Assembly (NCBI GenBank): GCA_946497265.1
Contig: CAMMKL010000007.1
Span: forward strand, 1-19,219
Source of the DNA: an uncultured Clostridia bacterium
GTDB lineage: Bacteria > Bacillota > Clostridia > Oscillospirales > Acutalibacteraceae
DNA: 19,219 nt
Reading direction: 5' to 3'
Below, one piece after another: positions 14,710 to 19,219 of the stretch. The translations under genes were made by a program, and so were the position numbers. The notes beneath the pieces are model-generated. The model was given only the letters and a program-made list of their open reading frames with translations. It did not search any database and had not been told where the DNA came from. Position 1 is the stretch's first letter. Every line of letters begins with the position of its first letter.

Positions 14710-15642
14710 ATGAAACAAAAGATGTCTAAAAAATTATTTGCTTTCGTTTTGGCTTGTTTGTTAGTTGTCCTAAGTAATACAGCCGTTTTGGCCAATTCAG
14801 CCGGGAATGAGGAAACGCCGCGTACCGCGCTGGCCTATCACTCCTTAACTTATGAAGAATTGGGGGAAGCTGAGGATTTTTCGTTTGACCAAGGCCAAGG
14901 TTCGCTTTCCTTTTTGTTAAACGGCAATCCGTATCAATTTAATATGGAGCTGTATACCGGCGATTTGACGGTGAAAGAAGACTTGCCGGGGGCGGTTGTT
15001 TATTACGGGGAAAACAACGGGCTAAAATGCAGCTTGACAGAGTACGAGGGCAGCATGTGCGTTAATATTTCCCCCAAACATGCGTTAGGCGCGGCTGCGC
15101 CTTCGAACCTTACCGAGTATTTGATCATTTTGGTGGGAGAGCGCGAATCGGTACAGGCCGCCTTCTGTGAAACCGCCGCCTCGCAAGAAAGCAAACAAAT
15201 AAAAGCACATCATTTGCGGACGTGCGCCGATTTAAATCCGTTTGCAAAGGTTACCCCGGCACGTCGAAATTCCTCCCTTCATGTGTTGGCATCAGGTTTT
15301 TATATACCGGTATTACTTTCTTCGGGAGTTTCTGAAGCTTGGGCCACATCGGAACATGCGTACAGCAATATGTATCGGGTTACGCTATACCAATATTTGG
15401 TCGTACCAGCGTTACCGGGGGATGGGATTACCCTCTATTCGCGTTATTTTACCCAGCCGGCTTTAAGCGTTTGGAACTCGCCGGCTTATCCCCCCGCAGG
15501 TGTACAAAGCGTAAATGTGGTTGCCGAATTGGATGTGACGGAGGCGCAATTGGAGGCATATACCCACTATACTGCGTTGTTTGATAAAGTTCCAATTATG
15601 TACCCAATTTATGATACCTGCGATATCTCAAATATAGAATAA
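14710..15642 (+). CDS. Secreted protein B (unknown family, Sec signal peptide)
   Basis: The protein has 310 residues. A typical Sec signal peptide has n-region MKQKMSKK, h-region LFAFVLACLLVVL and a likely cleavage after VLA (residues 26-28), giving a mature protein of about 282 residues. The mature part is soluble, rich in Tyr, Ser and Thr, has five Cys (107, 117, 153, 172, 304) and a Pro/Tyr-rich C-terminal half (for example YFTQPALSVWNSPAYPPAG). No enzyme motif, repeat, cell-wall anchor or known domain is recognised. The ribosome site AAAGGAGGT is ideal. The signal-peptide part is AT-rich like the A genes, while the mature part has a higher GC content. A terminator follows. It may act at the cell surface or outside with A proteins as membrane partners, which is inferred from synteny only. 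Confidence 0.85.
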   Translation: MKQKMSKKLFAFVLACLLVVLSNTAVLANSAGNEETPRTALAYHSLTYEELGEAEDFSFDQGQGSLSFLLNGNPYQFNMELYTGDLTVKEDLPGAVVYYGENNGLKCSLTEYEGSMCVNISPKHALGAAAPSNLTEYLIILVGERESVQAAFCETAASQESKQIKAHHLRTCADLNPFAKVTPARRNSSLHVLASGFYIPVLLSSGVSEAWATSEHAYSNMYRVTLYQYLVVPALPGDGITLYSRYFTQPALSVWNSPAYPPAGVQSVNVVAELDVTEAQLEAYTHYTALFDKVPIMYPIYDTCDISNIE

Positions 15643-15660
15643 GAACAGGAAAAGACAGAG

Positions 15661-15696
15661 GCCCCCGCGTTCTAATTAGGAACACGGGGGCTTTTT
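15661..15696 (+). terminator. Intrinsic terminator after secreted protein B
   Basis: GCCCCCGCGTTC (15661-15672) pairs with GAACACGGGGGC (15680-15691) with one mismatch, then TTTTT follows. It closes the A/B transcript and faces the convergent aspS gene. On the minus strand no good T-tract follows it. Confidence 0.88.
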
Positions 15697-15743
15697 GACT
15701 GCTGTTGGGAATAAAGGATCAGAGAATGGAATCTGGCAAGGCC

Positions 15744-17570
15744 TTATGCGTGGGAAGCGGATTCGTTCGGGGTAGTTTCCCCCTTTTCCCCTTCCACGAC
15801 GCAGATCCCCAGCTCGTCGAGCTGTGTTTGCTCCACAGGGGCGGGGCTTTGAGTCATCAGTTCGCTGGAGTTGGCCACCTTGGGGAAGGCGATCACGTCG
15901 CGGATGGAATCGCAGCCCAGCATGAGCATCACCAGCCGGTCAAGGCCGAAGGCCATCCCGCCGTGCGGGGGCGCCCCGTAGCGGAAGGCGTCGATCAAAA
16001 AGCCGAACTGCTCCTGCGCCCGTTCCGGCGTGAATCCAAGGGCTTGGAACATCCTGGCTTGCAGCTCCGGATTGCTGATACGGATGGAGCCGCCGCCCAC
16101 CTCGTTGCCGTTGAGCACCAGGTCGTAGGCCTTGGCGTGCACTTGGGCGGGGTCGCTTTCCAGCTTGTCGATGTCCTCATCGCGGGGATGGGTAAAGGGA
16201 TGGTGTTTGGCTACATAGCGGTTTTCCTCCTTGTCGTACTCGAACAGGGGGAAATCAATAATCCACAGAAGATTCGGCTTGCTTTGGTCGATGAGGTCGA
16301 AGCGCGCGGCCATTTCGCAGCGCAGCGCGCCCAGGGTGTCGAAGACCACCTGGTTTTCCTCGCTGGCGATCACCAGGAGCAGGTCGCCGGCCTCGGCGGA
16401 AAGGGCGGCGCGCAGGGAGGAAACCTCTTCCCCGCTCAGGAATTTTTCAAAGGAGGAGCTAAAGGTTCCGTCCTCGTTGAATTTGGTCCAGGCCACGCCC
16501 TTGGCGCCGTAGGCCTTTACCCATTCGGTGAGCTTGTCGATCTCCTTGCGCGGCATATGCGCGGCGGCGCCTTTGACGTTGATGCCGCGTACCGAGCCGC
16601 CCGCCTCTATCGCGGACTGGAACACGCGGAACCCGGTGCCGCGCAGCGCCGGCGTAAGATCCACGAGTTCCATACCGAAGCGCAGATCTGGCTTGTCGGA
16701 ACCAAAACGGCGCATGGCTTCGCTGTAGGGCATGCGGGGGAAGGGGGTGGAAAGGTCGATGCCCAGCACTTCTTTATAGACCCGTTTCATAAAGCCTTCG
16801 GCCACTTCCATCACTTCGTCGCGGTCTACAAACGACATTTCCAGGTCGATCTGGGTAAATTCCGGCTGGCGGTCGGCGCGCAGGTCTTCGTCACGGAAGC
16901 AGCGGGCGATCTGCATATAACGGTCGAAGCCGGATAGCATGCACATCTGTTTGTAGAGCTGGGGCGACTGCGGCAGGGCGAAAAAGCTGCCCGGGAATAC
17001 GCGGCTGGGCACCAGATAATCCCGCGCGCCCTCCGGGGTGGATTTGTTCAGGATGGGGGTTTCGATCTCAATAAAACCGTTTTGGTCGAAGTAATCGCGC
17101 GCGACCTTGACGATTTTATGGCGCGCAATGATCTTATCCTGCACGTCCGGGCGGCGCAGGTCGAGATAGCGGTACTTTAACCGCAGTTCCTCCTTGACCT
17201 TGGAATGCTCCACGATTTCAAACGGCGGGGTTTCCGCCTTGGCGAGCACGCGCAGGTCGGTCACTTCGATTTCAATTTCGCCGGTGGGGATCTCCATATT
17301 TTTCGAGGAGCGTTCCCGCACCACACCCTTGGCCGCCAACACGAATTCAGCGCGTACTGCAAACGCCTTTTCAAAGATCGCGCGGTCGGTGCCGTCATCA
17401 AACGCGAGCTGCACGATCCCCGTGCGGTCGCGCAGGTCGATAAAGATCAATTGGCCCAGGTCGCGCTGGCGCTGCGCCCAGCCGCAGACAACAACCTCCT
17501 TGCCGATGTCGGCGGGACGCAGCTCGCCGCAATAGTGGGTCCGTTTCAGGCCCGTCATAAATTCTGCCAT
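15744..17570 (-). CDS. aspS: Aspartyl-tRNA synthetase
   Basis: This complete class II synthetase has 608 residues and charges tRNA-Asp with aspartate. An N-terminal OB-fold anticodon-binding domain (CGWAQRQRDLGQLIFIDLRDRTGIVQ) is followed by the catalytic core. Motif 2 is FRDEDLRADRQPEFTQID, and motif 3 is AFGLDRLVMLMLG near the C-terminus. Between them lies the bacterial GAD insertion domain (about residues 290-420). In the OB fold, Leu38 in RDLGQ matches the Leu typical of tRNA-Asp-specific enzymes rather than the His of relaxed-specificity ones, so a discriminating enzyme is favoured. The ATG has a TAGGAGGA site 8 nt upstream. It is the last gene of a leftward operon after hisS and the serine hydrolase (12-nt gap). 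Its promoter is outside the window. Confidence 0.98.
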   Translation of the reverse strand: MAEFMTGLKRTHYCGELRPADIGKEVVVCGWAQRQRDLGQLIFIDLRDRTGIVQLAFDDGTDRAIFEKAFAVRAEFVLAAKGVVRERSSKNMEIPTGEIEIEVTDLRVLAKAETPPFEIVEHSKVKEELRLKYRYLDLRRPDVQDKIIARHKIVKVARDYFDQNGFIEIETPILNKSTPEGARDYLVPSRVFPGSFFALPQSPQLYKQMCMLSGFDRYMQIARCFRDEDLRADRQPEFTQIDLEMSFVDRDEVMEVAEGFMKRVYKEVLGIDLSTPFPRMPYSEAMRRFGSDKPDLRFGMELVDLTPALRGTGFRVFQSAIEAGGSVRGINVKGAAAHMPRKEIDKLTEWVKAYGAKGVAWTKFNEDGTFSSSFEKFLSGEEVSSLRAALSAEAGDLLLVIASEENQVVFDTLGALRCEMAARFDLIDQSKPNLLWIIDFPLFEYDKEENRYVAKHHPFTHPRDEDIDKLESDPAQVHAKAYDLVLNGNEVGGGSIRISNPELQARMFQALGFTPERAQEQFGFLIDAFRYGAPPHGGMAFGLDRLVMLMLGCDSIRDVIAFPKVANSSELMTQSPAPVEQTQLDELGICVVEGEKGETTPNESASHA

Positions 17571-17582
17571 ATTTGTTTCCTC

Positions 17583-18488
17583 CTAAAGATAGGGATTGAT
17601 GATATCGTCAAACGCCGCGCGGATGATCTCATAAACCGCGTGGGACTCGTGTGCGGTGGTGGTAACCACCGCGCCGTGATGCGGGGCCACGATGCAGAAC
17701 TGGCCGTACATGCCGTCCGCCCGATAGGAGCCGGGCTGGGTGCAGCGCCATACCTGGTAGCCGTAGCCCTGTGTAATCTCCGGGTCGTTAAAGGGGAAAT
17801 AGTTGTCGATGGTATCCGAAGCCAAGTCGTCTACAAAACGTTCGCTGACGAGTGGGCGGCCTTCCCAACGCCCTTTTTGCAAAAGAAGCCTGCCCAGACG
17901 GCTGTATTCCTCCAAGTGCAGGGACAGGCCGGTGCCGCAGAGCGTGTGCCCGCCGGGGCAGGCCATCCACTGTGGGTTCCAGATGCCGAGCGGCGTAAAC
18001 AGCCGTGGGATCAAATAATCGCGCGCGGTCTGTTCCCCGCTTGCTTTTTCCATGACGCGCCCAAGCATATAGGTACATAGGTTGTCGTATTCAAAAAAGG
18101 ATCCGGGCGCGTGGGTAAGCGGGCGCTTGAGAAAGAGCTTGGCCCAGTCGTCCCTGCAAAAAGGGCGGGGTTCTTCGGCGGGCTTGCCGCTTGCCATGTG
18201 CAAGAGGTGTTTTAGGGTAATGGCTTCCGTACCCGGGGCGGCCTCATCCCGGTATTCGGGAAAAAAGTCGAGCAGGCGGTCGTCAAGGGACAGACGGCCT
18301 TCATCCAGGCACATGCCGATCCCAAGCGCGGCGAACACCTTGGAACCGGAATACAGGTGTACCAAGTCGTCGGTGCGCCAGAAATGGCAGGCTTCGCCCT
18401 GCTCAGCCGAGTAGACGTGTATGCCGTAGAGGTGCAGGCCCTTTTCCAGAGCCGTTAAGCGGAAGCGGTCTAAAATGGATACGTCCAT
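17583..18488 (-). CDS. Serine hydrolase, class C beta-lactamase / penicillin-binding-protein fold
   Basis: The protein has 301 residues and belongs to the beta-lactamase-related serine hydrolase group, which includes esterases and peptidases as well as true beta-lactamases. The SxxK motif is S47-G-S-K50 in LYSGSKVFAALG, and YxN is Y134-D-N136 in FFEYDNLCTYMLGRV. The third-motif region is DGMYGQFCIV, near residue 255. No signal peptide is visible, so a cytoplasmic enzyme is likely and a role as an antibiotic resistance beta-lactamase is unlikely. The ATG has a GAAAGGA site. It sits between hisS (20 nt) and aspS (12 nt), so it is almost surely cotranscribed. Substrate is unknown. Confidence 0.9.
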   Translation of the reverse strand: MDVSILDRFRLTALEKGLHLYGIHVYSAEQGEACHFWRTDDLVHLYSGSKVFAALGIGMCLDEGRLSLDDRLLDFFPEYRDEAAPGTEAITLKHLLHMASGKPAEEPRPFCRDDWAKLFLKRPLTHAPGSFFEYDNLCTYMLGRVMEKASGEQTARDYLIPRLFTPLGIWNPQWMACPGGHTLCGTGLSLHLEEYSRLGRLLLQKGRWEGRPLVSERFVDDLASDTIDNYFPFNDPEITQGYGYQVWRCTQPGSYRADGMYGQFCIVAPHHGAVVTTTAHESHAVYEIIRAAFDDIINPYL

Positions 18489-18508
18489 AACGGGTTCCTT
18501 TCGTACAA

Positions 18509-19219
18509 TCAGTTCCGGCCCATCATGGCTTCGTTATAGACGCCTGCAAAATCGGCAAAGAAGCCTTCCCCCAAGGAAACGTCGGTAAGCTCGCCCGTTT
18601 CCATATTTTTCACCTTCGCACGGTTGTTGCTCAGTTCGTCGTCCCCCAGCACCATGGTAAACTTGGCCCCCAGCTTGTTGGCGTATTTCATCTGGGCCTT
18701 TAGGCCGCGGCCCGCCAGGTCACATTCGGCAGCCAAAGAGCCGTCGCGCACATCCCGCACCAGGCGGAATGCCGCAAGCTGGGCCTGTTCGCCCAGCCCG
18801 GCGATGTACAAATCGCAGGCGCTGTCCTGAATTTGGGTAAACGCGCCTTTCTGGTTTTCCAAGGTGAGCAAAAGGCGTTCCAGGCCCAGGCCAAAGCCCA
18901 GGGAAGGCATTTCCGGGCCGCCCATAGAGGGCACCAGCCCGTCGTATCTTCCGCCGCCGCAGACGGTGCCCTGCGCGCCGATGTCGCGGGAGACAAATTC
19001 AAATACCGTGCGGGTGTAGTAATCCAGCCCGCGCACGATGGTGGGATTGACCGTGTAGTCGATGTCCAGGGCTTCCAGATGTTTTTTGACGCCCTCAAAG
19101 TGGGCGCGGCAGTCGTCGCAGATATAATCGAGCATCACAGGGGCTCCTTCGGCGATTTTGGAGCAGACGGGGCTTTTGCAGTCCAGGATGCGCATGGGGT
19201 TGCGCTCCAGGCGGGAAAG
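18509..19219 (-). CDS. hisS: Histidyl-tRNA synthetase, C-terminal part (5' end outside window)
   Basis: The frame is open to the window edge and gives 236 codons of HisRS. The edge reads LSRLERNPMRILDCKSP, the usual internal segment; the ATG at 19195 inside it is not a start. The HisRS-specific motif RGLDYYTRTVFEF is followed by GTVCGGGRYDGLV and class II motif 3 (GFGLGLERLLLTLE). The C-terminal anticodon-binding domain (DLYIAGLGEQAQLAAFRLV ... KLGAKFTMVLGDDEL) completes it. The enzyme charges tRNA-His. It is the upstream gene of the hisS-hydrolase-aspS transcript; the N-terminal third and the promoter are outside the window. Confidence 0.98.
   Translation of the reverse strand, partial: LSRLERNPMRILDCKSPVCSKIAEGAPVMLDYICDDCRAHFEGVKKHLEALDIDYTVNPTIVRGLDYYTRTVFEFVSRDIGAQGTVCGGGRYDGLVPSMGGPEMPSLGFGLGLERLLLTLENQKGAFTQIQDSACDLYIAGLGEQAQLAAFRLVRDVRDGSLAAECDLAGRGLKAQMKYANKLGAKFTMVLGDDELSNNRAKVKNMETGELTDVSLGEGFFADFAGVYNEAMMGRN

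Noticed and set aside
14740..14754. Lipobox-like VLAC in the signal peptide of protein B
   Set aside because: The Cys lies in the middle of the hydrophobic core with too short a stretch before it, and a good VLA signal-peptidase I site follows.
15705..16937. 410-codon open frame antisense to aspS
   Set aside because: aspS is certain on the other strand; the product has the low-complexity composition of a shadow frame.
17205..18080. 291-codon open frame antisense to aspS and the serine hydrolase
   Set aside because: It crosses two real opposing genes and their intergenic gap and has no ribosome site.

Overview
The window looks like chromosomal DNA from an anaerobic, moderately GC-rich Firmicute of class Clostridia, possibly Ruminococcaceae/Oscillospiraceae-like or Christensenellales-like. 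The evidence is strong AGGAGG-type ribosome binding sites, several TTG starts, consensus sigma-A promoters, and protein families typical of that class (YcxB-like, DUF4234, DUF2975 with a YozG-type regulator, DUF4173). The exact taxon cannot be fixed from this sequence alone.

Left block (1-6518, + strand): the 3' end of gyrB, then five small genes (a YcxB-like membrane protein, a 4HBT/YbgC-type acyl-CoA thioesterase, two more YcxB-like membrane proteins and a six-helix membrane protein), then complete gyrA. gyrA has its own consensus promoter, a roughly 100-nt leader with a hairpin, and a very strong terminator.

Middle accessory block (6519-11521): a serine recombinase whose start codon is missing or out of frame, a DUF4234 membrane protein, and a seven-helix membrane protein that ends at a good terminator. 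A leftward set follows: a DUF2975 membrane protein, a YozG-type HTH regulator and a large DUF4173 membrane protein. Its promoter carries a repeated and palindromic TATCGA-based element that is a candidate autoregulatory operator.

Next block (11640-15696): a leftward dGTP triphosphohydrolase gene with its own promoter and terminator. Then comes an AT-rich rightward locus driven by a perfect TTGACA/TATAAT promoter. This locus holds two intact paralogous four-helix membrane proteins (A1, A2), a decayed third copy (A3 relic), one intact secreted protein (B), and a 20-codon relic that is only the signal peptide of a second B copy. It reads as a membrane-protein plus secreted-protein cassette that has duplicated and is decaying. 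I do not recognise the family, and it is the best candidate here for something undescribed.

Right block (15744-19219, - strand): a tRNA-synthetase operon read leftward, hisS (5' end outside the window), a class C beta-lactamase-fold serine hydrolase, and aspS, with gaps of only 20 and 12 nt. I saw no tRNA, rRNA, CRISPR array or complete insertion sequence.
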